A DNA stretch of 64,000 nt from Saprospiraceae bacterium (GCA_020630435.1 JAHDBJ010000021.1:1-64000); one strand, 5' to 3'. Shown: positions 39,610 through 50,672, numbered from the stretch's first letter. Program-made: numbers and translations. Notes: generated from the sequence alone by a model not told the origin.

Positions 39610-40983
39610 CTACATAGGAGCTCCGATTCCTTGCATACCACTTCTTCCTTTTAATCTTCCTGATTTCACTAAACCATCGTATTTTCTCATCAATAGATGA
39701 CTTTCGATTTGTTGTAATGTGTCTAATATCACACCAACGATAATTAATAGTGAAGTTCCTCCAAAGAAAAGTGCAAATGCTTGATTTACTCCCATCATTA
39801 CTGCAAATGCAGGAAGTATCGTAATAAGTCCTAGGAATATTGACCCTGGAAGCGTAATTCTAGTTGTTACCGCATCAATAAAATCAGCTGTATTTTTGCC
39901 TGGTTTAATCCCTGGTATAAACGCATTTTGACGTTTTAGGTATTCAGCATATTGTTGAGGATTAACCAATAAAGCTGTATAGACATAGGTAAACAATACA
40001 ACTAAAAAGAATGCAAAGATACTTGATGTTACAGAAAACGGATCCATTATCTCTCTCATAAATCCACTAGTTGCGAAATCTGGATTGTCCGCAGCAAAAT
40101 ATTGTCCGATTGTCGCTGGTAAAAACATCAATGCTTGTGCAAAAATAATTGGCATTACTCCTGCCGCATTTACTTTTACAGGGATATAATCTCTAGCTCC
40201 AGAAGTAGGTACCATACTTTGTCCTCTTCCTACCATTCTTTTTGCAAATTGAATTGGTATTTTTCGTACTCCTTGTACAAGCAATACTGTTGCTAGTACT
40301 ACTAGGAATAATAAAGCTATCTCTATAATAAAAAGGAATAACCCTGAGCCTTCTAATCTAAATTGAAATTCTGCTAAAAACGCTACTGGTAAAGAGATTA
40401 CAATTCCTACTGTAATTAATAAAGATACACCATTTCCTACACCTTTATCTGTAATTTTTTCTCCTAACCACATTGCGAATATTGTTCCTGAGGTAAGAAT
40501 AATAATATTCGATAACCAGAATACCCCCATAGGTACTTGTGAAGATATTGCACCTGGTACGCTTTTAAGATAGGTCAAATACCCCCCTCCTTGTACAAGA
40601 CATATTGCAACGGTTAGAAGGCGTGTAATTTGATTTAGTTTTTTACGACCTGCTTCTCCCTCATGTTTTTGTAATCGTTGAAAGTATGGAACTGCAAATC
40701 CTAGTAACTGAATAATGATTGAAGCCGATATATAAGGCATAATACCTAGTGCAAAAATTGCGGCTTTATTGAACGCTCCTCCAGTGAAAGCATTGATTAA
40801 GCCTAGAAGACCACCACCACCACCAGAGTCCAGATATTCTTTAAGTACATTAGGATCTACTCCTGGTAAAACAACATTTGTTCCTAGAACAAAAATAAAG
40901 AGCAATCCAAGAGTGAATAAGATTCTTTCTCTAAGGTCTTTAATGCTCCAGATGTTCTTAAGCGTCTTAAAAAATTGATTCAT
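39610..40983 (-). CDS. secY: Preprotein translocase subunit SecY
   Basis: The protein has 457 residues and ten membrane segments. It starts in the usual way (FFKTLKNIWSIKDLRERILFTLGLLFIF), has a plug/TM2 region (FALGIMPYISASIIIQLL) and the conserved GQSMVPTSGARDYIPVKVN loop. It forms the Sec channel used by all the exported proteins in this window. It is 9 bp after rplO. Confidence 0.97.
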   Translation of the reverse strand: MNQFFKTLKNIWSIKDLRERILFTLGLLFIFVLGTNVVLPGVDPNVLKEYLDSGGGGGLLGLINAFTGGAFNKAAIFALGIMPYISASIIIQLLGFAVPYFQRLQKHEGEAGRKKLNQITRLLTVAICLVQGGGYLTYLKSVPGAISSQVPMGVFWLSNIIILTSGTIFAMWLGEKITDKGVGNGVSLLITVGIVISLPVAFLAEFQFRLEGSGLFLFIIEIALLFLVVLATVLLVQGVRKIPIQFAKRMVGRGQSMVPTSGARDYIPVKVNAAGVMPIIFAQALMFLPATIGQYFAADNPDFATSGFMREIMDPFSVTSSIFAFFLVVLFTYVYTALLVNPQQYAEYLKRQNAFIPGIKPGKNTADFIDAVTTRITLPGSIFLGLITILPAFAVMMGVNQAFALFFGGTSLLIIVGVILDTLQQIESHLLMRKYDGLVKSGRLKGRSGMQGIGAPM

Positions 40984-40992
40984 TGCTTAATT

Positions 40993-41439
40993 TTATACAA
41001 GGTTTATAGTTCCTCCTTTAGCCTCAATAGCAGATTTTGCTTTTTCTGAACACGCATGTGCAGATATAGTTAATGCAGATGCTAATTCTCCATTAGCTAA
41101 TATTTTCACTTTATCGTTTTTCCTTACAATACCATTTTTTACAAGCGTATCCAAATCGATAGTCGTAAGGCTATATTTCTCTGCTATATCTGAAAGTCTA
41201 TCAAGATTTAAAGCTACGAAAGCTACTCGGTTAGGATTTTTAAAACCACGTTTAGGAAGACGCATTTGAAGCGGCATTTGCCCCCCTTCAAAATTTCTTT
41301 TCCTCTTATACCCAGACCGAGACTGAGCTCCTTTATGTCCTCTTGTCGAAGTTCCGCCTCTTCCTGACCCTTGACCTCTACCAACTCTTTTTTTATTCTT
41401 TACAGAACCTGCTGCTGGTTTTAAATTATGTAACTCCAT
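40993..41439 (-). CDS. rplO: 50S ribosomal protein L15
   Basis: The protein has 148 residues with the Gly/Arg-rich N-terminus (RVGRGQGSGRGGTSTRGHKGAQSR cut into shorter motifs such as RVGRGQGSGRGG) and the C-terminal LTISAHACSEKAKSAIEAKGG of the L15/L18e fold. Confidence 0.96.
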   Translation of the reverse strand: MELHNLKPAAGSVKNKKRVGRGQGSGRGGTSTRGHKGAQSRSGYKRKRNFEGGQMPLQMRLPKRGFKNPNRVAFVALNLDRLSDIAEKYSLTTIDLDTLVKNGIVRKNDKVKILANGELASALTISAHACSEKAKSAIEAKGGTINLV

Positions 41440-41499
41440 TTTTTGGATCTATTTTATAAATTTCAATTATTAAGTAGTGTAAGAAAATTCAATCGGACT

Positions 41500-41679
41500 T
41501 TATAACTCTTCTACAATTACTAAGTGATTGACTTTTCTAATCATTCCTAAGATTTGGGGCGTCGCCTCATGTTCTACAGAATGGTTTATTTTGCGTAAAC
41601 CTAAAGCTTTTATTGTATCTTTTTGTCTTTTCGGACGATCAATAATGCTTTTAACTTGTGTTACCTTAACTTTAGCCAT
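41500..41679 (-). CDS. rpmD: 50S ribosomal protein L30
   Basis: This is a 59-residue ORF starting [20 protein letters not shown] and containing [12 protein letters not shown], the family pattern. Its position between rpsE (27 bp away) and rplO (60 bp) is the standard one. Confidence 0.95.
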   Translation of the reverse strand: MAKVKVTQVKSIIDRPKRQKDTIKALGLRKINHSVEHEATPQILGMIRKVNHLVIVEEL

Positions 41680-41706
41680 GTCGATAATGGTTTTAATTGC
41701 TTCTTA

Positions 41707-42225
41707 TTAACCTTCAAATACTTTCTCTAGAGATATTCCTCTCTGTTTTGAAATATCAAGAGGACTTCTTAACTTTTGAAGTGCATCAATGGTTGCTTTA
41801 ATTACATTATGAGGATTTGATGAACCTTGAGACTTTGCTAATACGTTCTGTACGCCCGCAATCTCAAGTACTGCACGCATTGCACCACCAGCGATTACCC
41901 CTGTACCATCAGAAGCAGGTTTTATCAAAACTTTTCCTGCGCCATACTTGCCTCTTTGCTCATGTGGTATAGTTCCTTTAAAAATAGGAACTTTAATTAA
42001 ATTTTTCTTAGCATCATCTACTGCTTTGGCAATAGCCTCAGAAACATCTCTAGCCTTACCTAATCCATGTCCTACAGTACCTTGTCCATCTCCAACCACA
42101 ACAACAGCGGCGAAGCTAAAAGTTCTACCCCCTTTCGTTACTTTCGCAACTCGGTTAAGACTCACCATTTTCTCCTTTAACTCTGTCTCTGTGGGTTTTA
42201 CTCTATTTGGAGTTTTATTTGCCAT
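41707..42225 (-). CDS. rpsE: 30S ribosomal protein S5
   Basis: The protein has 172 residues. The double-stranded-RNA-binding N-terminal domain contains [20 protein letters not shown] and the C-terminal domain ends [20 protein letters not shown]. It helps keep decoding accurate and unwinds mRNA at the entry tunnel. Confidence 0.97.
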   Translation of the reverse strand: MANKTPNRVKPTETELKEKMVSLNRVAKVTKGGRTFSFAAVVVVGDGQGTVGHGLGKARDVSEAIAKAVDDAKKNLIKVPIFKGTIPHEQRGKYGAGKVLIKPASDGTGVIAGGAMRAVLEIAGVQNVLAKSQGSSNPHNVIKATIDALQKLRSPLDISKQRGISLEKVFEG

Positions 42226-42263
42226 TTTGTATTAAGTTTCTTTTATATTAAAGGTTTTCCTTT

Positions 42264-42608
42264 TTAAAATTGTAATCCACCTTCTCTAGCTCCTTCTGCT
42301 AAAGCTTTAACTCTACCATGGTATAAATATCCGCCTCTGTCGAATAATACATTTTTTATGCCTTCAGCCTTAGCTTTTTCAGCTAATGCTTTACCTACAG
42401 CTTTAGCTTGTTCTATTTTAGTATCTCCATCAATATCATGCGAAGAAGCTGACACTAATGTATGCCCTTGTAAATCATTAATAATTTGAGCATAGATAGC
42501 TTTATTACTTCTGAATATAGACACTCTAGGTCTTTCAGTAGTTCCTTTTATACTTTTTCGAATTCTTTTATGAATTCTTTTTCTTCTATTTGCTTTAGTC
42601 AATTTCAT
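42264..42608 (-). CDS. rplR: 50S ribosomal protein L18
   Basis: The protein has 114 residues, with a basic N-terminal arm ([18 protein letters not shown]) and the 5S rRNA-binding core [20 protein letters not shown], ending [19 protein letters not shown]. Confidence 0.97.
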   Translation of the reverse strand: MKLTKANRRKRIHKRIRKSIKGTTERPRVSIFRSNKAIYAQIINDLQGHTLVSASSHDIDGDTKIEQAKAVGKALAEKAKAEGIKNVLFDRGGYLYHGRVKALAEGAREGGLQF

Positions 42609-42664
42609 TCTTGAGCTAATTAATATATACTTAAATATAATTGAAATTTGTACAGTGTAAAAAA

Positions 42665-43219
42665 CTACTTAGCTGCAGTTTTACCTGCTTTTCTTCTCAA
42701 TTCTTCACCTTTGAATCTGATTCCTTTCCCTTTATATGGTTCGGGTTTTCTAAATGCTCGAATTTTAGCTGCCACTTGACCAATTAATTGTTTATCTGAA
42801 CCTCTTAAAATAATTGTCGGTCGTTGCCCCTTTTGCATTATAGTTTCTACCTTCAATTCATCTGGAATATAAAACATAACAGGGTGAGAATAACCAAGAG
42901 TTAACTCAAGCAAGTTACCTGTATTATTTACTCTATATCCTACACCTTCTAGTTCTAGAGTAATTTCATAGCCTTCAGATACACCTTGTATCATATTATT
43001 AATTAAGGATCTATACAGACCATGCATTGAACGATGTCTTTTTTGATCTGTAGGACGAGTTACTGTCAATGTACCATCCTCAATTTCTATTTTAAGATCA
43101 GGGTGGATTTGTTGAGACAATTCACCTTTAGAACCTTTTACAGTTACTAAATTCCCTTGACTTACTTTTACTTCTACTCCTGATGGTAAACTTATGGGCG
43201 CTTTTCCTATACGTGACAT
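42665..43219 (-). CDS. rplF: 50S ribosomal protein L6
   Basis: The protein has 184 residues and begins [19 protein letters not shown]. It has two L6 repeats and the C-terminal signature [24 protein letters not shown]. It sits near the factor-binding site. Confidence 0.97.
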   Translation of the reverse strand: MSRIGKAPISLPSGVEVKVSQGNLVTVKGSKGELSQQIHPDLKIEIEDGTLTVTRPTDQKRHRSMHGLYRSLINNMIQGVSEGYEITLELEGVGYRVNNTGNLLELTLGYSHPVMFYIPDELKVETIMQKGQRPTIILRGSDKQLIGQVAAKIRAFRKPEPYKGKGIRFKGEELRRKAGKTAAK

Positions 43220-43253
43220 TCTAATCTATTTTTAGAAACCTTAATAATATTAA

Positions 43254-43658
43254 TTAATAAATATAACAAAGAACCTCTCCACCTACATTTTCCCTCTGAG
43301 CTTTTCTTCCTGTCATTACACCTTTAGAGGTTGATACGATAGCAATTCCAAGACCATTAATAACTCTAGGAATTTCATCACGCTTTGCATATTTTCTTAA
43401 ACCAGGTTTACTTATTCTTCCTAATTTTTTAATAACAGGCTCTCCTGTTTTTTTATCATATTTCAAAGCGATTTTAATGACACCTTGCTTTCCTTCAGCA
43501 TCATCAAATTTATATTTCAAGATATATCCTTGATCATAGAGTATCTCTGTAATATGTTTTTTCATGTTAGAGGCAGGAATCTCAACAATTCTATGCCCTG
43601 CTAACTGTGCATTTCTTATTCTTGTCAAATAATCACCAATTGGATCTGTAACTGCCAT
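43254..43658 (-). CDS. rpsH: 30S ribosomal protein S8
   Basis: The protein has 134 residues, starting [17 protein letters not shown] and ending with the S8 signature [17 protein letters not shown] plus GGEVLCYIY. In E. coli S8 represses the spc operon; no matching site was searched for here. Confidence 0.97.
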   Translation of the reverse strand: MAVTDPIGDYLTRIRNAQLAGHRIVEIPASNMKKHITEILYDQGYILKYKFDDAEGKQGVIKIALKYDKKTGEPVIKKLGRISKPGLRKYAKRDEIPRVINGLGIAIVSTSKGVMTGRKAQRENVGGEVLCYIY

Positions 43659-43732
43659 TTGATTATATATTAAAAATAATTAAGAGTTTTTATTCAAAAG
43701 TCCTTGTTACGGTGAAATGGTCTAGGACTAAC

Positions 43733-44002
43733 TTACCAACTTGCTTTAGTAACACCTGGAATTTTACCTTCCAAAGCCATTTTTCGGAATGCTACACGAG
43801 AAATTCCAAACATTCTCATATATCCTTTAGGTCTCCCACTCAATTGACATCTATTTTTAAGTCGAATTTTAGAAGAGTTTCGAGGTAACTTATCTAATGC
43901 ATCATAATCACCTTCTTCTTTTAGGCGTTTTCTTAATTCAGCATATTTCGCTACTAATCTTTCTCTTTTTCTTTCACGAGCTACTATTGATTTTCTTGCC
44001 AT
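43733..44002 (-). CDS. rpsN: 30S ribosomal protein S14 (zinc-free form)
   Basis: The protein has 89 residues and ends [25 protein letters not shown]. It is the longer form, without the CxxC pairs of the zinc-binding type; a single Cys remains in [11 protein letters not shown]. It lies 13 bp after rplE. Confidence 0.96.
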   Translation of the reverse strand: MARKSIVARERKRERLVAKYAELRKRLKEEGDYDALDKLPRNSSKIRLKNRCQLSGRPKGYMRMFGISRVAFRKMALEGKIPGVTKASW

Positions 44003-44015
44003 CTTATTATAAATT

Positions 44016-44576
44016 TTAGCTTCTTTGATTTTTGAATGGTAAACCTAATGCTTTTAATAAAGCTAGAGCTTCAGCATCTGTCTTAGCAGAAGTTACAAAA
44101 GTAACATCCATTCCTGTAATCTTATTCACTTTATCTAGATCTATTTCAGGAAATATAATTTGCTCTGTAATTCCCATAGAATAATTACCTCTACCATCAA
44201 AGCTCTTATCATTGATACCTCTAAAGTCTCTTACACGAGGTAGGGCTACACTTATTAGACGATCTAAGAATTCATACATTCTATCCTGTCTTAATGTAAC
44301 TCTAGTACCAATAGGCATCCCCTCTCTAAGTTTGAAGTTAGAAACTGAGTTTTTAGCTTTAGTAACCACAGCTTTTTGACCTGCAATTTTTGTCATCTCA
44401 TCTAGTGCATTGTCAACTAGCTTTTTATCTGAAGTAGCAGCTCCGACACCTTGATTTAAACAAATCTTAAGCAATTTTGGGACTTGCATTACAGTTTTAT
44501 ATTTAAATTGTTCCATTAATTGAGAAACAATTTCATCTTTATATTTCGTCTTAAGTCTAGGTTTATAATTACTCAT
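44016..44576 (-). CDS. rplE: 50S ribosomal protein L5
   Basis: The protein has 186 residues. The L5 signature is in [19 protein letters not shown] and [21 protein letters not shown]. It contacts 5S rRNA. Its ATG overlaps the rplX stop codon by one base (TAATG). Confidence 0.97.
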   Translation of the reverse strand: MSNYKPRLKTKYKDEIVSQLMEQFKYKTVMQVPKLLKICLNQGVGAATSDKKLVDNALDEMTKIAGQKAVVTKAKNSVSNFKLREGMPIGTRVTLRQDRMYEFLDRLISVALPRVRDFRGINDKSFDGRGNYSMGITEQIIFPEIDLDKVNKITGMDVTFVTSAKTDAEALALLKALGLPFKNQRS

Positions 44577-44908
44577 TAGTCTAAAATTTCACCTGTTTTT
44601 TTTGAATATCGAACCAACTTTCCATCAATTAATTTTCTTCCTACACGTGTTATATCTCCTGTTTTGGGGTCAACCAATGCAAGATTAGAAATATGTATAG
44701 GAGCAGGTACTTCATTGATACCACCTTGACTTTCATTTGTCGGTTTTAGATGCTTCTTTACTATATTAATTTTGTCCACTACAGCTCGGTATTTTTTGCG
44801 ATTAACTTGTAATACTTCACCTTGCTTCCCTTTGTCTTTTCCCGTTAAGACGCGTACAAGATCGCCTTTTTTGATGTGGAATTTTTTCGGGACATTTATT
44901 TTTTTCAT
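44576..44908 (-). CDS. rplX: 50S ribosomal protein L24
   Basis: The protein has 110 residues. The KOW motif lies near the N-terminus ([20 protein letters not shown]). It starts 24 bp after rplN and overlaps rplE by one base. Confidence 0.97.
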   Translation of the reverse strand: MKKINVPKKFHIKKGDLVRVLTGKDKGKQGEVLQVNRKKYRAVVDKINIVKKHLKPTNESQGGINEVPAPIHISNLALVDPKTGDITRVGRKLIDGKLVRYSKKTGEILD

Positions 44909-44932
44909 ATCGTTCTAAAATTTCAATTAGAG

Positions 44933-45298
44933 TTAAAGTACCTCTGGAGCTAGTGAAACAATTCTCATATAATCTCTATCTCTCAATTCACGAGCAACGG
45001 GACCAAAAATACGTGTTCCTCTTGGCTCTCCTGCGGCTGTAAGCAGTACTACTGCATTATCATCAAAACGGATATAAGAACCATCTTTACGACGAATTTC
45101 TTTCTTCGTTCTTACAATAACCGCTTTAGAGATAGTTCCTTTCTTGATTCCTCCAGGGGTTGAGTCTTTTACCGTAATAACAATCTCATCCCCTATAGAA
45201 GCATATCTTCTTTTAGTTCCACCTAAAACGCGGATACATAATACTTCTTTTGCACCACTATTGTCAGCTACTTTTAGTCTACTTTCTGCTTGTATCAT
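44933..45298 (-). CDS. rplN: 50S ribosomal protein L14
   Basis: The protein has 121 residues and starts [20 protein letters not shown]. It ends with the typical [24 protein letters not shown] pattern (given in part). It bridges the two subunits. Confidence 0.97.
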   Translation of the reverse strand: MIQAESRLKVADNSGAKEVLCIRVLGGTKRRYASIGDEIVITVKDSTPGGIKKGTISKAVIVRTKKEIRRKDGSYIRFDDNAVVLLTAAGEPRGTRIFGPVARELRDRDYMRIVSLAPEVL

Positions 45299-45352
45299 AA
45301 CTTTAAATACATTTCATTTGGATGAATACACCCAAAACTTAAATAATTAAGA

Positions 45353-45622
45353 TTACTTAGCTTTTTCAATTATCTCAACTAAACGCCAACGCTTGCTTTT
45401 ACTAAGTGGGCGAGTTTCCATAATTCGAACCAAATCACCTTCATTGCACTCGTTTTTTTCATCGTGTGCATGAAATTTTTTGGATTTTTTTACGAATTTA
45501 CCATAGATAGGGTGGCGTAATTTACGATTCACCTTGACCGTTATAGTTTTATCCATTTTACTAGAGGATACCACACCTACTCTGGTTTTTCTTAAATTTC
45601 TTTGAACTTTCTCTTCGCTCAT
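45353..45622 (-). CDS. rpsQ: 30S ribosomal protein S17
   Basis: The protein has 89 residues and one OB fold. Conserved segments are [19 protein letters not shown] and [20 protein letters not shown]. Confidence 0.97.
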   Translation of the reverse strand: MSEEKVQRNLRKTRVGVVSSSKMDKTITVKVNRKLRHPIYGKFVKKSKKFHAHDEKNECNEGDLVRIMETRPLSKSKRWRLVEIIEKAK

Positions 45623-45653
45623 TATATTGAGTAAATTTTAAAGTGTAATGTTC

Positions 45654-45911
45654 TTATTTTTTTCTTCTTGCACGAATTTTAGAACGTTTGGCTAATTGTG
45701 CATCTGACATCGCTACCAATTCTCTTCTTCTAACTTCCGTTTTCATTCTAGCAATATCTCTTCTTACTTCTCTTAATGCAATTGGGCTTTCAAGTCCTAC
45801 AAGCACATTATCAAACTTCATCTTCTGATACTCTGCTTCTGTTGCAGTTAATTCTGCTAGTAGATCTTCTTCTGAGAAGCCTTGCAATTCTGTAAATTTT
45901 TCAGTAGCCAT
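45654..45911 (-). CDS. rpmC: 50S ribosomal protein L29
   Basis: The protein has 85 residues, longer than the ~63 of E. coli because of both an N-terminal lead and a basic C-terminal tail (AKRSKIRARRKK). The two-helix L29 core (EEDLLAELTATEAEYQKMKF; LREVRRDIARMKT) lies near the polypeptide exit. Confidence 0.94.
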   Translation of the reverse strand: MATEKFTELQGFSEEDLLAELTATEAEYQKMKFDNVLVGLESPIALREVRRDIARMKTEVRRRELVAMSDAQLAKRSKIRARRKK

Positions 45912-45961
45912 TGATAATAAGTTAATTTATTATGGAACTATATAATTTATTAAATCTAATA

Positions 45962-46378
45962 TTATTGAAAATCCAAACTTGTCACAATCTTACAAGGTAG
46001 TGGTAATTTCTGAGCAGCAAGTCTTAAAGCTTCTGCACCTACATCGTACGGTACACCATCTAGCTCAAATAAAATCCTACCAGGTTTAATCTGTGCAACA
46101 TAGTGATCCAAACCACCTTTACCTTTACCCATTCTTACTTCTAAGGGCTTTTTAGTGATTGGTTTGTCTGGGAAGACTCTAATCCAAACTTTTCCTTCCC
46201 TTTTCATATATCTAGTCATCGCAACACGAGCAGACTCTATTTGGCGATTTGTCAGCCTACCTGCTCCAAGAGATTTTAATCCCATACTACCAAAAGCTAC
46301 AGAACTTCCTCTATGAGCTAAGCCCTTTATTCTGCCTTTCTGTTGTTTACGATATTTTGTTCTTTTCGGTTGTAACAT
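45962..46378 (-). CDS. rplP: 50S ribosomal protein L16
   Basis: The protein has 138 residues and starts [19 protein letters not shown]. It contains [19 protein letters not shown], the conserved loop near the A-site tRNA. A 103-bp gap separates it from rpsC, wide for this cluster. Confidence 0.97.
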   Translation of the reverse strand: MLQPKRTKYRKQQKGRIKGLAHRGSSVAFGSMGLKSLGAGRLTNRQIESARVAMTRYMKREGKVWIRVFPDKPITKKPLEVRMGKGKGGLDHYVAQIKPGRILFELDGVPYDVGAEALRLAAQKLPLPCKIVTSLDFQ

Positions 46379-46442
46379 TACTTATTCAAGTTTAAAATCC
46401 AGGAGAAATATATGTTTAAAATTTCTTCTGAAAAAAGTTTGG

Positions 46443-46450
46443 CAAAGGTA
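46443..46450 (-). promoter_or_regulatory. Possible internal -7 box between rpsC and rplP
   Basis: Minus-strand TACCTTTG, followed by CC, matches TAnnTTTG. No TTG lies 17-23 bp upstream, so only half of the promoter consensus is met. The wide gap around it is the other support. Confidence 0.3.
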
Positions 46451-46481
46451 CGAAATTTTAATGATTTTTTTGATAAAAAAA

Positions 46482-47216
46482 TTATCGTCTTTTAAAATTT
46501 CTTCTATTTCCTCCTCTATTTCTATTTCCTCCTCTATCATTTCTTTTATTATTCTTTTTAGCAACACCAACATTTGGAGATAAATCTCTCTTACCTAAGA
46601 CCTCTCCTCTACATATCCATACTTTTACCCCTATCTTACCATAGACTGTCAATGCCTCTACAAGCGCATAATCAATATCTGCACGGAACGTATGCAACGG
46701 TGTTCTTCCTTCTTTATACTCCTCTGAACGTGCCATCTCTGCACCATTTAACCTTCCTGAAATCCTTACTTTAATACCTTCTGCACCGACACGCATCGTA
46801 GACTGGATAGCCATTTTAATTGCACGCTTATAATTTATCCTAGCCTCAATTTGTTTAGCTATAGACTCACCAACGATATGGGCATCTAATTCAGGTTTAC
46901 GAATTTCAAGAATGTTGATCTGTACATCTTTACCAGTCAGTTTCTTCAACTCTGCTCTAATACTATCAACTTCTCTACCTTTTTGACCAATGATTATTCC
47001 TGGTCGAGCGGTATGAATTGTAACTGTCACTCTTTTAAGTGTTCTTTCAATTACAATACGAGCTATTCCCCCCCTTTTAACCCTAGCTCTCAAATAGTTG
47101 CGGATTTTCTCATCTTCAACAACTTTATCAGCAAAGTTTTTACCTCCAAACCAACTGGAATCCCATCCTCTGATGATTCCTAAACGATTGCCTATTGGAT
47201 TTGTCTTTTGTCCCAT
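46482..47216 (-). CDS. rpsC: 30S ribosomal protein S3
   Basis: The protein has 244 residues. It starts [20 protein letters not shown], has a KH domain with [20 protein letters not shown] and a C-terminal domain with [21 protein letters not shown] terminal Arg/Gly/Asn-rich tail ([19 protein letters not shown]) extends it by about 20 residues. Confidence 0.97.
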   Translation of the reverse strand: MGQKTNPIGNRLGIIRGWDSSWFGGKNFADKVVEDEKIRNYLRARVKRGGIARIVIERTLKRVTVTIHTARPGIIIGQKGREVDSIRAELKKLTGKDVQINILEIRKPELDAHIVGESIAKQIEARINYKRAIKMAIQSTMRVGAEGIKVRISGRLNGAEMARSEEYKEGRTPLHTFRADIDYALVEALTVYGKIGVKVWICRGEVLGKRDLSPNVGVAKKNNKRNDRGGNRNRGGNRRNFKRR

Positions 47217-47292
47217 AAATTTTTTATTAATTGAACTTAAATGAATCTGCTTTTACATCGCACAATCATTATTTTATCCTACTTGTTGATTA

Positions 47293-47697
47293 TTATTCGT
47301 CTACTGATTCTAATTCTTCTTCAACTTCTTCTGCGCCTTCAGATACAAAAGGAATTTTGTTTTCAACAATCAGTGTTACGTGATTGGTGCGCTTACGAAT
47401 ACGATGCGCTCTACCATGAGGAGCTGGCTGAAAACGCTTTAACATCGTCCCTTCGTCTGAAAAGATTGTTTTAATATACAAATCATAATCTTCTGCATTG
47501 AAACCTCCACCTGTTCCTTGCTCCCAATTTGATACTGCAGAAAGCAATAATTTTTCTAACCAAATAGCTCCTTCTTTCTTTGTAAATTTCAAGATGTTGA
47601 AGGCTTCGTCTACTCTTTTACCTCTAATTAAGTCAACTACCATTCTCATTTTACGAGCAGACATTGGACAATTTCTAAGCTTAGCTCTAGCTTCCAT
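47293..47697 (-). CDS. rplV: 50S ribosomal protein L22
   Basis: The protein has 134 residues. The core contains NCPMSARKMRMVVDLIRGK and the exit-tunnel loop near MLKRFQPAPHGRAHRIRKR. An acidic tail of about 17 residues (EGAEEVEEELESVDE) is added at the end, outside the normal fold. Confidence 0.96.
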   Translation of the reverse strand: MEARAKLRNCPMSARKMRMVVDLIRGKRVDEAFNILKFTKKEGAIWLEKLLLSAVSNWEQGTGGGFNAEDYDLYIKTIFSDEGTMLKRFQPAPHGRAHRIRKRTNHVTLIVENKIPFVSEGAEEVEEELESVDE

Positions 47698-47760
47698 TGT
47701 ATATATTTTTTATATATTCTAATAATCGAGGATAAAAATTCCTCAATATTTCTATACTGA

Positions 47761-48027
47761 TTATTTCTTTTTACCTCCGTGTCCTTTAAAGTTACGAGTT
47801 GGTGAAAACTCACCTAACTTGTGACCTACCATATTTTCTGTAATAAAAACAGGTACAAATGTTTTCCCATTATGCACAGCAATTGTCTGCCCTACCATAT
47901 CAGGAATAATCATTGATGCTCGTGACCATGTCTTTATAACAGACTTTCTTGATGATTCTTGAGCTTTTGCCACTTTTGTTAGTAACTTATGGAACACGTA
48001 AGGTCCTTTTTTTAATGATCTTGCCAT
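47761..48027 (-). CDS. rpsS: 30S ribosomal protein S19
   Basis: The protein has 88 residues, starting [16 protein letters not shown]. Conserved segments are [16 protein letters not shown] and [19 protein letters not shown]. Confidence 0.97.
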   Translation of the reverse strand: MARSLKKGPYVFHKLLTKVAKAQESSRKSVIKTWSRASMIIPDMVGQTIAVHNGKTFVPVFITENMVGHKLGEFSPTRNFKGHGGKKK

Positions 48028-48070
48028 TGATAAAATGTTTGAAGCCGAGATTAAATTCTCAACCTAATTA

Positions 48071-48907
48071 CTACTTCTTATTCTTTTTCTTCCTTTTTGA
48101 AATAATCAATTTAGAAGAGTACTTCTTAGTATTTCTAGTTTTTTGTCCTTTTGCCATCACTCCAGTTCTAGAACGTGGGTGACCTCCAGAAGCTCTTCCT
48201 TCACCACCACCCATAGGGTGATCAACTGGATTCATAGCAACCCCTCTTACTCTAGGACGACGACCCAGCCATCTCTTCCTACCTGCTTTACCAAGTACTT
48301 GAAGACTATGGTCTGGATTAGAAACAACTCCAATTGTTGCTTTACAAGTTGCTAGAATCTTTCTTACTTCACCTGAAGGCATCTTAACAATTACGTATTT
48401 ACCTTCTTTTCCCATTACTACACCATAAGTACCAGCACTTCTTGCTAAAGCAGCTCCTTTACCTGGTTGCATTTCTATAGCATATATCGAAGCTCCTAAA
48501 GGAATATCTTTTAAATATAAAGCATTACCTACTTCTGGTAAAGCACCTTCACCAGACATGATGGTATCCCCTACCTTAATTCCATTAGGTGCAATAATAT
48601 ATCTTTTCTCTCCATCTTGATACTCACAAAGGGCAATCCAAGCAGAACGATTTGGATCGTATTCAATAGATTTTATTGTTGCAGACATTCCGTCTTTATT
48701 TCTTTTAAAATCTATGATACGGTATCTTCTTTTATGCCCTCCACCTCTATTTCGCATTGTCATTTTACCAGCATGGTTTCTACCTCCTGTTCTTTTTAAC
48801 GGAGCTAGTAAACTCTTTTCTGGTTTGGATGCTGTTAATTCTGAAAATGCGTTTCCAACTCTAGTACGCAATCCAGGTGTAATCGGGTTATATTTTTTAA
48901 GTCCCAT
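48071..48907 (-). CDS. rplB: 50S ribosomal protein L2
   Basis: The protein has 278 residues. Family landmarks are [20 protein letters not shown] at about 41-60 and the C-terminal [18 protein letters not shown] around the conserved His near the peptidyl-transferase centre. Confidence 0.98.
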   Translation of the reverse strand: MGLKKYNPITPGLRTRVGNAFSELTASKPEKSLLAPLKRTGGRNHAGKMTMRNRGGGHKRRYRIIDFKRNKDGMSATIKSIEYDPNRSAWIALCEYQDGEKRYIIAPNGIKVGDTIMSGEGALPEVGNALYLKDIPLGASIYAIEMQPGKGAALARSAGTYGVVMGKEGKYVIVKMPSGEVRKILATCKATIGVVSNPDHSLQVLGKAGRKRWLGRRPRVRGVAMNPVDHPMGGGEGRASGGHPRSRTGVMAKGQKTRNTKKYSSKLIISKRKKKNKK

Positions 48908-48953
48908 TATATTCAGTTTTTAAAATGATACTTTAATTTAAAGTATAGACATT

Positions 48954-49253
48954 CTACATTTCACCGTATAAATCAATTTCTTCTCCTTCTGCTAAAGTCA
49001 CAAAAGCTTTTTTGAACGAAGGTTGCATACCTACAACTACTCCAGACTTTGTGTTTCTTCTTTTAGCCTTAGCAGGGCGAATCGAAGTATTTACAGATAA
49101 AACAGACACGTTATACTGTGCTTCGATTGCTTTTTTTATTTCGATTTTGTTCGCTTTTTTATTTACAACAAAGCTATATTTTCCTTGCTTTTCAGATAAA
49201 TTTTCAGCTTTTTCAGTCAAAATCGGTTTAACTAATATTGTCTTCTTCGCCAT
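48954..49253 (-). CDS. rplW: 50S ribosomal protein L23
   Basis: The protein has 99 residues: ILVKPILTEKAENLSEKQGKY cut to PILTEKAE, then KIEIKKAIEAQYNVSVLSVNT. It surrounds the exit tunnel and docks chaperones. It lies 24 bp after rplD. Confidence 0.96.
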   Translation of the reverse strand: MAKKTILVKPILTEKAENLSEKQGKYSFVVNKKANKIEIKKAIEAQYNVSVLSVNTSIRPAKAKRRNTKSGVVVGMQPSFKKAFVTLAEGEEIDLYGEM

Positions 49254-49277
49254 CTTTTGATATTTTTATATTATCAA

Positions 49278-49901
49278 CTAGAATGATTCTTTGATAGATT
49301 CTACTGCACTTTCAGAAAGAATGACTGCTCCTGAATTCAGAATTTGATACACATTTAAATCTTTAGCCGTAGAAACATTAGATGTTTTGATATTTCTACT
49401 TGACAAGTAAAGTATTTTATCATCTTCACTCGTAACTACTAATGATTTTTTGTGTGCTACATTTAAGTTCTTCAAAACATCAATATAGCTTTTAGTAGAA
49501 GGTGCATCGAAAGCAAAATCTTCAACAATAAGTACTTGTTCATTATTGAACTTGCTCGCTAAAGCTGATCTTCTGGCTAAACTTTTAACTTTCTTGTTTA
49601 ATCTTATCCCATATACTCTTGGTTTAGGACCGAATACACGACCTCCACCTCTAAACAATGGACTTTTTAAAGAACCAGCTCTAGCTGTACCTGTTCCTTT
49701 TTGGCGTTTTATTTTACGAGTAGAAGCTCTAACTTCGCCTTTTTCTTTTGACTTATGAGTACCTTGACGCTGGCTAGCATTATATTGCTTTACAGCAAGA
49801 TACATTGCATGTTCATTAGGTTCGATACCGAATACTCCTTCAGGAAGCTCTATGGTTCTACCTGTTTTATCGCCTTGAATATTTACAACATCTACTTTCA
49901 T
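49278..49901 (-). CDS. rplD: 50S ribosomal protein L4
   Basis: The protein has 207 residues. The tunnel loop region GTHKSKEKGEVRASTRKIKR leads into QKGTGTARAGSLKSPLFRGG. It starts 8 bp after rplC. L4 is the S10-operon repressor in E. coli. Confidence 0.97.
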   Translation of the reverse strand: MKVDVVNIQGDKTGRTIELPEGVFGIEPNEHAMYLAVKQYNASQRQGTHKSKEKGEVRASTRKIKRQKGTGTARAGSLKSPLFRGGGRVFGPKPRVYGIRLNKKVKSLARRSALASKFNNEQVLIVEDFAFDAPSTKSYIDVLKNLNVAHKKSLVVTSEDDKILYLSSRNIKTSNVSTAKDLNVYQILNSGAVILSESAVESIKESF

Positions 49902-49909
49902 TATTCAAT

Positions 49910-50530
49910 TTACTTTTCAACGATTACGAAAGATCCTTTAGGACCAGGAATAGCCCCTTTAATAAGGATAAGATTTTTGTCAGCGAATACTTTTACAACA
50001 CTAAGATTGATTGTTTTCACTCTTTTGCCTCCTGTTCTACCTGCCATCTTCATTCCTTTTACAACTTTTGAAGGATAAGACGCAGCACCAATTGAACCTG
50101 GAGCACGTTGACGATTATGTTGACCATGAGTAGCTTGACCAACACCTCCAAAACCATGTCTTTTCACTACACCTTGAAAACCCTTTCCTTTAGAAGTTCC
50201 GATGACATTTACAACATCACCTTCTGCAAAAACTTCCTCGACCGTAATACGATCTCCTAGCTGTTTATCAATATCGAAATCTCTAAACTCTGCTAATTTT
50301 CGTTTTGGAGTAGTTTTAGCATTACTAAAATGCCCTAACATCGGGTTTGAAGTGTTTTTTTCTTTTGCTTCACCATAACCTAACTGTAAGGAATAGTAAC
50401 CGTCACTTTCTTCATTTTTCACTTGAGTGACAACGCATGGACCTGCTTCTACAACTGTGCAGGCAACTCTTTTGCCTGTACCGTCGAAAACACTAGTCAT
50501 TCCAATTTTTTTTCCTATTAATCCGTTCAC
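49910..50530 (-). CDS. rplC: 50S ribosomal protein L3
   Basis: The protein has 206 residues and starts [19 protein letters not shown]. The long loop [20 protein letters not shown] reaches the peptidyl-transferase centre. A 142-bp gap separates it from rpsJ, the widest gap inside the S10 cluster. Confidence 0.97.
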   Translation of the reverse strand: MNGLIGKKIGMTSVFDGTGKRVACTVVEAGPCVVTQVKNEESDGYYSLQLGYGEAKEKNTSNPMLGHFSNAKTTPKRKLAEFRDFDIDKQLGDRITVEEVFAEGDVVNVIGTSKGKGFQGVVKRHGFGGVGQATHGQHNRQRAPGSIGAASYPSKVVKGMKMAGRTGGKRVKTINLSVVKVFADKNLILIKGAIPGPKGSFVIVEK

Positions 50531-50672
50531 TATATATGGATTTTTAGATTATACAATGATAGACTTTAGACCGAATGATGTCATTCAGCTCTAACGCTAA
50601 TTACTTGACACATTAATGCATCAAGGGTCTAAGTATCTGTTTATCTAAAAGTTTCTTTTTTCGAAAGAAGCT

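Noticed and set aside
38241-44002. Loss of zinc ligands in L36 and S14 as something novel
   Set aside because: Zinc-free (C-minus) forms of both proteins are well known in many bacteria.
46382-46573. 63-codon minus-strand ORF over the end of rpsC
   Set aside because: It is an out-of-frame reading of the Arg/Gly-rich tail of S3 and the following gap.
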